Positions 1-5,557 are shown, numbered from the stretch's first letter. The stretch: DNA of 5,898 nt from Planctomycetaceae bacterium (GCA_031283825.1 JAITAZ010000360.1:1-5898); one strand, 5' to 3'. Numbers and translations: made by a program. Notes: a model not told the origin generated them from the sequence alone.

Positions 1-13
1 AACCAACATAAAA

Positions 14-106
14 TTATACGTAACTATTAAGTCGTAGTGAAATATTTTCAACCCCCATCAAGGCATGAAAAAATACTTTGCCGCGAGCATGATTAAAATA
101 TTCCAC
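14..106 (-). pseudogene. short coding-like fragment, 30 codons from GTG, unknown family
   Basis: A minus-strand frame stays open from just after a TGA near 150 to the TAA at 14-16. From the GTG at 104-106 it gives 30 residues, including HARGKVFFHALMGVEN, whose composition looks more like protein than the surrounding A/T runs suggest. There is no Shine-Dalgarno sequence before the GTG and no recognisable domain. It may be the tail of a decayed gene, part of a dispersed repeat, or chance. I do not assign a function. Confidence 0.2.
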
Positions 107-200
107 TGATATATTACAATATTTTATATAACTTATACAATATAACAATAATCATCTTATAAACAATATCATCTCTTTCAATCCCCGCTTTCATTCATAA

Positions 201-267
201 TTTTTGTAACCGTTCATGGTTTTAAATTCATAATTTATAATTTACAAATTGTGAACGCTTACAAAAA
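201..267. repeat. inverted repeat, 16-base arms with one mismatch
   Basis: Arms 201-216 (TTTTTGTAACCGTTCA) and 252-267 (TGAACGCTTACAAAAA) are reverse complements except at one position, with a 35-base loop. Read as plus-strand RNA, the stem could extend inward through three G-U pairs and three A-U pairs (217-222 with 246-251); the minus-strand RNA could not. The stem starts with Us and ends with As on both strands, so it is not a standard intrinsic terminator for hslV. The arms match the TGTAAC/TTCA motif found in the other intergenic regions. Confidence 0.6.
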
Positions 268-309
268 AACAATATCGCCTACTGACGGACAAACACTACG
301 TAACATGAG

Positions 310-864
310 TTACTTATCAATTGTAATTTTTATGTCAAGTTCTTCGATAACGATATTTGTATTTGTATAAATATCTATCTCGGCGGCGATTTTTAACGAC
401 TCTTTTACTATCTCCGACGCAGATAATTCAGTGTTATTTATTAACGCCTTTGCCGCCGACATCGCATAATTCCCGCCGCTGCCAATAGCTAACACGCCAT
501 CAGACGGCACAATTACATCGCCATTGCCAGACAATAATAACGTCGAACCAGCATCAACGACAATCATCATCGCTTCTAGACGTCTTAAAGCTCTGTCGGT
601 TCTCCATTCTTTTGCTAATTCCGTTGCCGCTCGCTGAACATTGGCGGGAAAATCTTTTAACTTCGCCTCAAATCGCTCTAACAATGCAAACGCATCAGCC
701 GTTGAACCGGCAAAACCTGTAATAACACGTCCATCAAGCAACTTGCGAATCTTGTTCGCATCAGATTTCATTATTGAACTGCCAAGCGTTACTTGCCCGT
801 CGCCGCCAACGGCAACCTTACTTCCACGACGAACCGTTAATATCGTTGTACTGCGTGATTTCAT
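310..864 (-). CDS. hslV: ATP-dependent protease subunit HslV (ClpQ)
   Basis: HslV is the cytoplasmic N-terminal-threonine peptidase of the HslUV (ClpYQ) protease. It forms a double hexamer capped by the ATPase HslU, which unfolds substrates. The 184-residue product aligns almost without gaps to E. coli HslV. A short MKSRS leader precedes T6-T7, so T6 should become the catalytic Thr1 after processing. D22, K38 and S129 match catalytic-site D17, K33 and S124 (Thr1 numbering). Family blocks GGDGQVTLG (20-28), FAGSTADAF (51-59), [17 protein letters not shown] (82-98), IGSGG (127-131) and NTELSASEI (144-152) are intact. At the cation site (E. coli G157, C160, T163 counting Met) the residues are A161, D164 and T167; this site largely uses backbone carbonyls, so activity is still expected. 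The ATG at 862-864 is the only sensible start, as it lies just before the conserved N-terminus. No clear Shine-Dalgarno sequence precedes it. The usual neighbour hslU is absent from this window. The leader and the DIYTN ending resemble planctomycete HslV as I remember it. Confidence 0.97.
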   Translation of the reverse strand: MKSRSTTILTVRRGSKVAVGGDGQVTLGSSIMKSDANKIRKLLDGRVITGFAGSTADAFALLERFEAKLKDFPANVQRAATELAKEWRTDRALRRLEAMMIVVDAGSTLLLSGNGDVIVPSDGVLAIGSGGNYAMSAAKALINNTELSASEIVKESLKIAAEIDIYTNTNIVIEELDIKITIDK

Positions 865-890
865 TTTTTTAATTTTAATTTGGAATTTTG

Positions 891-916
891 TAGAGACTAT
901 TGACAGCTTGTCTCTA
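891..916. repeat. inverted repeat just upstream of hslV
   Basis: TAGAGAC (891-897) and GTCTCTA (910-916) form a perfect 7-base inverted repeat with a 12-base loop, ending 27 bases before the hslV start. It could be an operator or a hairpin in the hslV leader. The sequence alone does not say which, and no matching promoter hexamers are convincing nearby. Confidence 0.45.
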
Positions 917-931
917 TGATTTTTTATTTTT

Positions 932-970
932 CCTACACAAGAAACACGCTGCCGACTTTTCTTGCATAGG
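932..970 (-). repeat. 13-bp hairpin that pairs fully only as minus-strand RNA
   Basis: Arms 932-944 and 958-970 enclose a 13-base loop. In minus-strand RNA all 13 positions can pair, two of them as adjacent G-U wobbles. In plus-strand RNA those two positions become C-A mismatches. That asymmetry favours a structure acting in a minus-strand transcript, either the hslV leader or the trailer of the upstream GH38-like gene. On the minus strand it is followed by an A-rich run, not a U-run, so it is not a classical rho-independent terminator. Confidence 0.5.
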
Positions 971-982
971 ATTTTAATTTAA

Positions 983-1082
983 TGTAACTATTCAATCGCA
1001 ATATTTTTTACGATCAGGTAAGAGATCTTTCTGCGAAATGTCGCCTACCTGATCTGAGATAACTACCTACTGAATAATTACG
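983..1082. repeat. nested 100-base inverted-repeat element
   Basis: The outer arms TGTAACTATTCA (983-994) and TGAATAATTACG (1071-1082) are inverted copies matching at 10 of 12 positions. Inside, GATCAGGTA (1012-1020) and TACCTGATC (1046-1054) are a perfect 9-base inverted repeat. The whole lies between the stop of the GH38-like gene and the start of hslV. Possible identities are a small non-autonomous mobile element, a structured leader or trailer, or a binding site. No flanking target duplication is visible. Confidence 0.45.
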
Positions 1083-1104
1083 AAATATTAACATTTAATC
1101 AATT

Positions 1105-4100
1105 TTAATTTTTGTTACGAAAAAGACAAACTAACGATAATAACTCATGCGGACGCATTGTAATTTGTACTCCGGCTTCGTTGATATTTAATTCTTTTAA
1201 TTTTTCGCCCAATAAATTTGTCGTATAACTATATTCAACCGGCTTAAATGAACGCAATACTCCGCTCGTCTGGATTCCTTCCGTCTCTAACAGATGTATC
1301 TTAATTCCTATCAACTCTCGCGCGTCTGCAATATTTTTTTCATTTACGATCTCATTCTCATTATTTTCTTCATTCTCTGCGCAATCAAAAAACGGCTCCC
1401 AGTGCAACGCGACAACATTAGCCGCGTCAAATCGAAATAACCATCGCGAAACTATTTTATCATCATCGCAATAAACCTGCGCCGTCATTTCGTTTTTCAT
1501 CAACATAAACTCAAACGAACTCGCCGGAGGATGACGAATATCTATTCCTACGCCGTATCGAAATTTTCGTATAACTCGACCATCGCTTCCAGACGCTTTA
1601 TCAAACAATCCGCCCAACTTGCCGGATTTCATCCCTGCGTTCAATTCCGACTCGTCAACGTCCTCGCCAATGTCTTTGACTTTACTTTTATCCTTGACTC
1701 TTACATTGTCATTAACATCATTGTCATTGACATCGTCGTCAATCTTGTTGCCTTCTGCATCGTATTTATTGTCTCCTTTTGCGATCAATATCGTGTCAAG
1801 ATACCTTTCGCCAAATCTTCTGTGAAACGGCAAACCTTCCGAAAAAAAAGTTATTGCCCTCTTTTCCGTTCTCAAATCAATAAATCTTGGCGATAACACC
1901 CGATTCGTCGTTACAGAATATAATCCGTCGCCCAAACAACCGCGTAACTCAAGCGAACTGTCATTCCACGCTGACCTAATTGCATAATACGAATCCCACG
2001 CAGAATCTCCGCTCGGTTCGATAATCGGCTCGATTGCAATATTAAATTCCAATATCCTGCTATATTTACGTATAGTTACTAACTCCGTAAACTTCGCCGC
2101 ATCTTGACCGTCATCGCAAATCAAACGACCATGTATCCTAACACTGCCCGTAACAACGCCTAACTCCGCTATTTCAATCTTATCAACAACAGAACTCGCA
2201 TAACCGCGATTAGGGTCTTTAGCTAATCGCGAATCAACGTCCCGCAACGCTTTAGGCAACCGAAATCCAAGCTGCTGAGAAAGACGATTATATCGATAAT
2301 TGCCCGTAAAAAGAGAACGAAGCATCCCTGTTGCAGAGTCAATTTTTGCAACAAAAAATTCATTCTGCAACAAAAACGACAACTTGTCTTCAGACCTCGT
2401 TATCAATGACAACTTCTTCTTCGCACTAGTAAATAACCCCGTTAAAATAGACCAACCGCTACTCTTCAACGACGAATTCGCTTGGTCAATTTTCTCAATA
2501 TTTTGATCCTTCTTATCATCATCATCAACATCGCCCGACTCTGCCGAAACTTCGCCCGACTCAATTTCAGACGATGGAATCACAACATATCCAATCGGCG
2601 GAACATCAACTACTATTTCCTTCTTGTTCGACAACTCGCCGGCAAAAATTATAGGCGAAACCGCCGACGGTAAACTTGTCAACTCGCTGGCGTCGATAAA
2701 CGCTCGACGTCCAAAATTCCATGCGTTGAAAATCGCAATCCCACGCCGCAAACCTCGACTCGATTCGCCGACACCTTCAACTTTTTCAACTTTACGCAAA
2801 CCTATCGCCGAAACAAAATCTGACGCCGCTTCAGAAACAGAATCATAGTCAGAAATCGACTTGCCCCAAAATTTTTTATCAAGCGTCTGAGAAACCGTCC
2901 CAAACGCCGACTTAACCATACGAAATAAATTTTCACGATACAACTTAATCCAAAAAGGAATATCCGACGGCTCAACCGATAGAAAATTCTCAACCGCAAT
3001 CGACTCCTCCGATCCGACTTGAGACGTTGATGCAAAAAACGATTCCAACTTTGCAAAATCGCCCAACTGCGAAGTATAACCCGACATACGACGCAAGTCG
3101 TCAAACCAGTCCGGCAATTCGAGATCGTCTGAATCGTTGTCTGATGAATTATCGTTACAGAAATTATCCGCGTCCGGATTTTCGTTACAAGAATTATCCG
3201 CGTTGAGATTGGCGTTGGTTTCGTCTTTTATTTTTTTTATTCTGCCGGTAGAAAACGACGCAAAAACGGCAGTCGGCGCGGAGTCGCTGTTGATTAGTTC
3301 TGAATAGTGATCGGCGAATTCAAAAAACTCTTTACTTGTCGAGCAATTTTTTGGGTATCGAATCAGCGCGTCGATTTTTGTTCCGTCAACGCCTTTCCAA
3401 ATCATTTTACTTACGTTTCGTTGTCTCAAATGCCATCCGTCCAGCGGCGCGAAAAATAAAACCCCGCGAAAACCCGATAACTTTAAAATCTGCGGTAAAA
3501 ATGGAGCAAGACCAATTTTCTGCCGCCCATAAATTTGCGGCGTAATCCCTAAACGCTGCCGATAAATTGAAACGCCTTGCAAAAGTTTGTCCGCAACGTC
3601 AAGCAATGGTTGTAACAAAAGCGGCACATCGGAGACGTCGTCAATCGCAAAATTCACCTTGCCCGAATTTACCGCCGACTCCAACATTGCAAAAGATTCA
3701 GGATCAATATCAGGAAGCGATTCAAGCAACAAAGACGGCAACATAAGATTCACGCATTCACGCTCTAACAATAATTGTCTAAAAGGTTTGCCAAGCGTCG
3801 ATCTGACTGTCAATATTAAATCAAGAAAATATGAACTACTCGGATAATAACATTCTTTGGTTTCGCAGATTCGTTCAAAAGCGTCGCGAAATAAATTATG
3901 TTGCGCTAATTCTGGAAATTCAGATTTAAATAAATTCACTCTGTCATTTTTTGTCGGCTGATTTTCCGTTTCAATAATGTTAGAGTTGGAATTTGATGAA
4001 GAGTCGAGATTATTGTTGCCGTTATTTTTACTAGCGATATTGTCGATTATGTCATGAAACGCTTGAACGATTGAGGCGTCGTTGGCGTTGTCCATGTAAT

Positions 4101-4512
4101 GCAAATGATGCGCAAGCAAATTCACAAACAACGTAGTCGTTCCAAGTGCGTAGAAGTCGGCGATAAATTCGTTACAAAAATTATGCTGGATATTAAAACG
4201 TTTGATAATTTCATTGACAATAGAAATTCGCGATTTGAGATTACGAATTATTGTAACATTATTGTCGGACGCGATATTGTCGAATTCATTCGAGAGTTGC
4301 GATTCGCAACAAGGCGGCACAAGAATCAATTCCGCAACGCAAGTCGAAACAGATATGCCCGATGCAGATTCCCATTGCGGAATTTTACCGAAACGTTTGA
4401 AAATAGCCGGATGAAACAACGCCGTATAAGCGGAAAGAATATCGCTTGCTTCATTTTCGGACAAGTCAGTAATAAGCGAGTGTAAACTATAGCCCGGATA
4501 TAAAATTATCAT
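1105..4512 (-). CDS. GH38-like (alpha-mannosidase-related) large protein, nucleophile Asp missing
   Basis: A 1,135-residue protein with no signal peptide or membrane segment that I can see. The best anchor is residues 333-348, IGLAPFLPQILKLSGF, which fits the GH38 block FGHSP-x-x-P-x-IL-x-x-SGF. It is followed by WKGVDGTKIDALIRYP (372-387), like the GH38 W-x-G-x-DG-x-x-V segment. The catalytic nucleophile Asp sits three residues before the Gly in GH38; here that place is Q331. No HxDxGW motif is seen near the N-terminus. Residues 467-492 (PDWFDDLRRMSGYTSQLGDF and following) and 718-756 (a QNEFFVAKID...GFRLP stretch) fit the middle and C-terminal beta-sandwich parts. Low-complexity inserts interrupt the fold at about 155-190, 425-465, 650-700, 913-980 and 1044-1062. 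It resembles a planctomycete protein family I remember as conserved but uncharacterised. The role is unknown: a pseudo-enzyme, a carbohydrate-binding protein or an enzyme using other residues are all possible. The ATG at 4510-4512 is used because the YPGYSLHSL start looks family-like; no Shine-Dalgarno sequence is seen. Confidence 0.9.
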   Translation of the reverse strand: MIILYPGYSLHSLITDLSENEASDILSAYTALFHPAIFKRFGKIPQWESASGISVSTCVAELILVPPCCESQLSNEFDNIASDNNVTIIRNLKSRISIVNEIIKRFNIQHNFCNEFIADFYALGTTTLFVNLLAHHLHYMDNANDASIVQAFHDIIDNIASKNNGNNNLDSSSNSNSNIIETENQPTKNDRVNLFKSEFPELAQHNLFRDAFERICETKECYYPSSSYFLDLILTVRSTLGKPFRQLLLERECVNLMLPSLLLESLPDIDPESFAMLESAVNSGKVNFAIDDVSDVPLLLQPLLDVADKLLQGVSIYRQRLGITPQIYGRQKIGLAPFLPQILKLSGFRGVLFFAPLDGWHLRQRNVSKMIWKGVDGTKIDALIRYPKNCSTSKEFFEFADHYSELINSDSAPTAVFASFSTGRIKKIKDETNANLNADNSCNENPDADNFCNDNSSDNDSDDLELPDWFDDLRRMSGYTSQLGDFAKLESFFASTSQVGSEESIAVENFLSVEPSDIPFWIKLYRENLFRMVKSAFGTVSQTLDKKFWGKSISDYDSVSEAASDFVSAIGLRKVEKVEGVGESSRGLRRGIAIFNAWNFGRRAFIDASELTSLPSAVSPIIFAGELSNKKEIVVDVPPIGYVVIPSSEIESGEVSAESGDVDDDDKKDQNIEKIDQANSSLKSSGWSILTGLFTSAKKKLSLITRSEDKLSFLLQNEFFVAKIDSATGMLRSLFTGNYRYNRLSQQLGFRLPKALRDVDSRLAKDPNRGYASSVVDKIEIAELGVVTGSVRIHGRLICDDGQDAAKFTELVTIRKYSRILEFNIAIEPIIEPSGDSAWDSYYAIRSAWNDSSLELRGCLGDGLYSVTTNRVLSPRFIDLRTEKRAITFFSEGLPFHRRFGERYLDTILIAKGDNKYDAEGNKIDDDVNDNDVNDNVRVKDKSKVKDIGEDVDESELNAGMKSGKLGGLFDKASGSDGRVIRKFRYGVGIDIRHPPASSFEFMLMKNEMTAQVYCDDDKIVSRWLFRFDAANVVALHWEPFFDCAENEENNENEIVNEKNIADARELIGIKIHLLETEGIQTSGVLRSFKPVEYSYTTNLLGEKLKELNINEAGVQITMRPHELLSLVCLFRNKN
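1702..1737. repeat. Asn/Asp/Val-coding microrepeat inside the GH38-like gene
   Basis: This piece encodes residues 926-937, DDDVNDNDVNDN, and on the plus strand repeats CATTGTCATTRAC with little change. It sits inside the insert at residues 913-980, which separates a conserved-looking ILIAKGD from RKFRYGVGIDI. Slippage or unequal exchange in such a repeat would explain how the insert grew without breaking the frame. Confidence 0.6.
3152..3202. repeat. imperfect 30-base tandem repeat inside the GH38-like gene
   Basis: Positions 3152-3172 and 3182-3202 match at 19 of 21 bases with a 30-base period. They encode the related peptides ADNSCNEN (residues 438-445) and ADNFCNDN (448-455). The repeat lies in an Asn/Asp-rich insert (about 425-465) between FASFSTGR and PDWFDDLRR. 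The ten-codon period keeps the reading frame. Confidence 0.7.
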
Positions 4513-4595
4513 AAAAATTTGCGTTTATTTATTTTTCTATTTTTTGTAACACTATTCAGCAGCAATTTTATTTTGTACCGTTCAGTAGAGATTAA

Positions 4596-4695
4596 ACAAC
4601 TCGTATTTGAATTTTCGGCTAAAGAACCGCCTGATTACTATCGGGAAGTTCGGCTTTTACGCTTTTAAGGCGTTGAAATTCATTGTACGAGTTGT
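4596..4695. repeat. 100-base inverted repeat with 10-bp perfect outer stem
   Basis: ACAACTCGTA (4596-4605) and TACGAGTTGT (4686-4695) are perfect inverted copies. Further in, TGAATTT (4608-4614) pairs with AAATTCA (4676-4682). The outer and inner stems are separated by a small internal loop. It lies upstream of the GH38-like gene on the minus strand and could be a leader structure or the ends of a miniature element. No flanking duplication is seen. Confidence 0.55.
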
Positions 4696-4718
4696 ATGTT
4701 TTTGTTAATTTTCACCAT
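4626..4718 (-). pseudogene. coding-like scrap, possible mobile-element remnant
   Basis: After a TGA near 4719-4721 the minus-strand frame is open to a TAG at about 4622-4626. It encodes roughly 30 residues including YNEFQRLKSVKAELPD. No start codon is present and the frame ends in the loop of the 4596-4695 inverted repeat. The peptide loosely recalls the N-terminal region of IS605 TnpB-type proteins (a YN-x-L plus L-x-x-LK-x-E-x-P pattern). The match is too short to rely on, so treat it as an unassigned fragment. Boundaries are approximate. Confidence 0.2.
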
Positions 4719-4917
4719 AAAGGGATAATATTTTCATAACCGTAGGTTAATTGAATCGCGAACTACGGTAAAAACGTCTCCTGCAACTTTGCCATAAAAC
4801 GGCGAAACTTTGAATTATTGTTACAATTACTAATGTGCCGCCTCATACAAGACGAAAAAAATAATAAATTATTGAATAGTTGAAATAATTGTAATATTAA
4901 TGGATACATTACACGTT

Positions 4918-4990
4918 AAAAAATGACCGCTTATTTTTTCACGTGATCACCAGTTATTGGGTCATCTCATAGCTGCAAAGCGTCATTTTT
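4918..4990. repeat. inverted repeat around a gtgatcac palindrome
   Basis: AAAAATGAC-C-GC (4919-4930) faces GCGTCATTTTT (4980-4990): 11 pairs with one bulged base and a 49-base loop. The loop contains the 8-base palindrome GTGATCAC (4943-4950). A second partial pairing, ATGACC (4923-4928) with GGTCAT (4960-4965), competes with it. Its right end overlaps the TGA stop of the fragment at 4983-5117, so it could help end a minus-strand transcript coming from the promoter at 5171-5199, but it has no clear U-run in that direction. Confidence 0.45.
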
Positions 4991-5117
4991 GTTTATTTTT
5001 GTTAGTCGAGCAATTTCCGCAAAAAAGTTTTTCACGCTCTTCATGTTCTTTTTCACGCCTTTCGAGTTCCTGAAAAAATTTTGCGCCTTTTTCTCTTCCT
5101 TCTTTTTTTTCCTTATT
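4983..5117 (-). pseudogene. 44-codon charged coiled-coil fragment, possible decayed Rpn-type tail
   Basis: A minus-strand frame runs from a TAA at 5118-5120 to a TGA at 4983-4985 and has no start codon. It encodes a strongly charged helix containing EGREKGAKFFQELERREKE, then a KLFCGNC segment and a lysine/asparagine-rich end. The EGRE-K-G style is like the QGREEGREEE stretch in the small proteins encoded at 5282-5803, so it may be the worn tail of a related gene. The A8 run at the start of the frame could hide a frameshift. Function unknown. Confidence 0.3.
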
Positions 5118-5170
5118 TTATTGATATTTTAATTCACTTTTTTGGGAGGCGAGACTTATATATAATGGAC

Positions 5171-5199
5171 ACTATAAAAAATTAACATGAATTTGTCAA
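5171..5199 (-). promoter_or_regulatory. near-consensus sigma70 promoter, minus strand
   Basis: On the minus strand TTGACA (5199-5194, perfect -35) is followed after exactly 17 bases by TATAGT (5176-5171, one mismatch to TATAAT). Transcription would start near 5164 and run toward lower coordinates, through the fragment at 4983-5117. No intact gene follows within several hundred bases, so it either serves a lost gene or an unannotated RNA. It lies 83 bases past the stop of the last tandem-array gene. Confidence 0.6.
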
Positions 5200-5281
5200 G
5201 TGAGCAACAAAGTTGTTGAGAAAGATCGAATAGAAAAAAAAGATATTTGGAACCGAGATGTAATATACTTTAATTTCTTCT

Positions 5282-5533
5282 CTAAATCCGCCTAACAAGA
5301 TATTCTCTAAACTCGTCAATTGATTCGCAATCCCACGCGCGTTGAAGTAATGATTCAAGCGCAATCAAATCTGAATACGAATTGACACTGTCCTGAATAT
5401 CACACGGAACAAAACTATTAAATCGCTTACCAAGACACATAGGAATAAATTTCTTTAACTCTTCTTCGCGTCCTTCTTCTCGTCCTTGTTGGAGTCCTTG
5501 TCTTATCAGCGCTTGTACGATTGAATCTGCCAT
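5282..5533 (-). CDS. small protein, DUF4351-like / Rpn C-terminal-type domain, array copy 1
   Basis: An 83-residue protein. Residues 11-27 are a charged helix with the G-REEG-REE pattern typical of the hinge before the C-terminal domain in Rpn/PD-(D/E)XK 'transposase-like' proteins. Residues 28-80 (KFIPMCLGKRF...LESLLQRAWDCESIDEFREYL) follow the DUF4351-like pattern of an RF segment, then LE-x-LL-x-RA-x-D-x-x-S-x-x-EF. The nuclease part normally upstream is absent. The ATG at 5531-5533 has GAGG eight bases before it (5542-5545), a good ribosome binding site. The protein equals copy 2 except C44 here against R44, and it ends RRI instead of R, because the tandem unit stops at 5292 and the frame runs on into unique sequence to a TAG at 5282. 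Function unknown; the resemblance is by eye. Confidence 0.75.
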   Translation of the reverse strand: MADSIVQALIRQGLQQGREEGREEELKKFIPMCLGKRFNSFVPCDIQDSVNSYSDLIALESLLQRAWDCESIDEFREYLVRRI

Positions 5534-5541
5534 AAATTGTG

Positions 5542-5545
5542 CCTC
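5542..5545 (-). promoter_or_regulatory. ribosome binding site of array copy 1
   Basis: GAGG on the minus strand lies 8 bases before the ATG at 5531-5533, inside the 24-base spacer between the copy 2 stop and the copy 1 start. The same site recurs at 5812-5815 before copy 2. It is notable because hslV and the GH38-like gene have no visible Shine-Dalgarno sequence. It supports independent initiation at every copy of the array. Confidence 0.6.
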
Positions 5546-5557
5546 GTATAAATAAAT

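Larger units (their letters stand above)
1..309. other. gene-poor AT-rich region downstream of hslV
   Basis: No intact gene is visible on either strand. The stretch is very AT-rich apart from a short GC-richer patch around 51-90, where a minus-strand frame reads like protein (see the fragment at 14-106). It also holds a 16-base inverted repeat (201-267) and an 11-base direct repeat, ATTCATAATTT, at 193-203 and 226-236. No hslU, the usual partner of hslV, lies here. I see no GC-rich stem followed by a T-run on the minus strand that would serve as a clear hslV terminator. Confidence 0.6.
4545..4825. repeat. possible small element bounded by inverted TGTAAC/TTCA ends
   Basis: The left end TGTAACACTATTCAGCAG (4545-4562), echoed by TGTACCGTTCAGTAG (4574-4588), faces the right end TGAATTATTGTTACA (4811-4825). 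The outer sequences are imperfect inverted copies (TGTAACACTATTCA against TGTAACAATAATTCA). IS66-family ends, as I remember them, begin GTAA, so a decayed IS66-type or MITE-like element is conceivable. No 8-base target duplication is visible and no intact transposase is present. Confidence 0.3.
4513..5281. other. 769-base region without an intact gene
   Basis: No full-length ORF with a credible start exists here on either strand. What can be seen: inverted repeats at 4545-4825, 4596-4695, 4739-4769 (ACCGTAG/CTACGGT, 17-base loop) and 4918-4990; short coding-like scraps at 4626-4718 and 4983-5117 on the minus strand; a purine-rich minus strand between about 5086 and 5120; and a strong minus-strand promoter at 5171-5199. 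The mix suggests decayed mobile or accessory DNA rather than a simple spacer. No tRNA, rRNA, SRP RNA, tmRNA or RNase P signature was found by eye. Confidence 0.6.

Noticed and set aside
50..190. CRISPR-repeat-like ends (minus-strand GGGGATTGAAAG and GGGGGTTGAAAA)
   Set aside because: The two short similarities are not part of equal-length repeats and there is no spacer periodicity.
900..905. TTGACA on the plus strand as a -35 box
   Set aside because: No acceptable -10 box at proper spacing, no plus-strand gene downstream, and the bases are in the loop and arm of an inverted repeat.
641..919. 92-residue plus-strand ORF opposite hslV
   Set aside because: It overlaps hslV antisense, has no family features, and its openness follows from the codon use of hslV.
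1012..1054. Intrinsic terminator for the GH38-like gene
   Set aside because: The 9-bp stem is followed by an A-rich run, not a U-run, in the minus-strand transcript.
2802..3104. 100-residue Arg/Leu-rich minus-strand ORF inside the GH38-like gene
   Set aside because: Shadow frame of a real gene on the same strand; composition is that of an out-of-frame translation.
4626..4718. Firm TnpB (IS605 OrfB) call and an associated omega RNA
   Set aside because: Only about 16 residues loosely resemble TnpB, no RuvC or zinc-finger motifs exist, and nothing supports a guide RNA.
5144..5167. Plus-strand GGGAGG followed by ATG as a gene start
   Set aside because: Spacing is about 15 bases and the frame ends after six codons.
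4513..5281. Housekeeping RNA (tRNA, 4.5S, tmRNA, RNase P, 6S)
   Set aside because: No T-loop, SRP tetraloop region, tmRNA or RNase P core motif could be recognised on either strand.
5182..5364. 60-residue minus-strand ORF across the end of array copy 1
   Set aside because: Out of frame with the array gene that it overlaps, no ribosome binding site, and most of its sequence is the shadow of the repeated gene.
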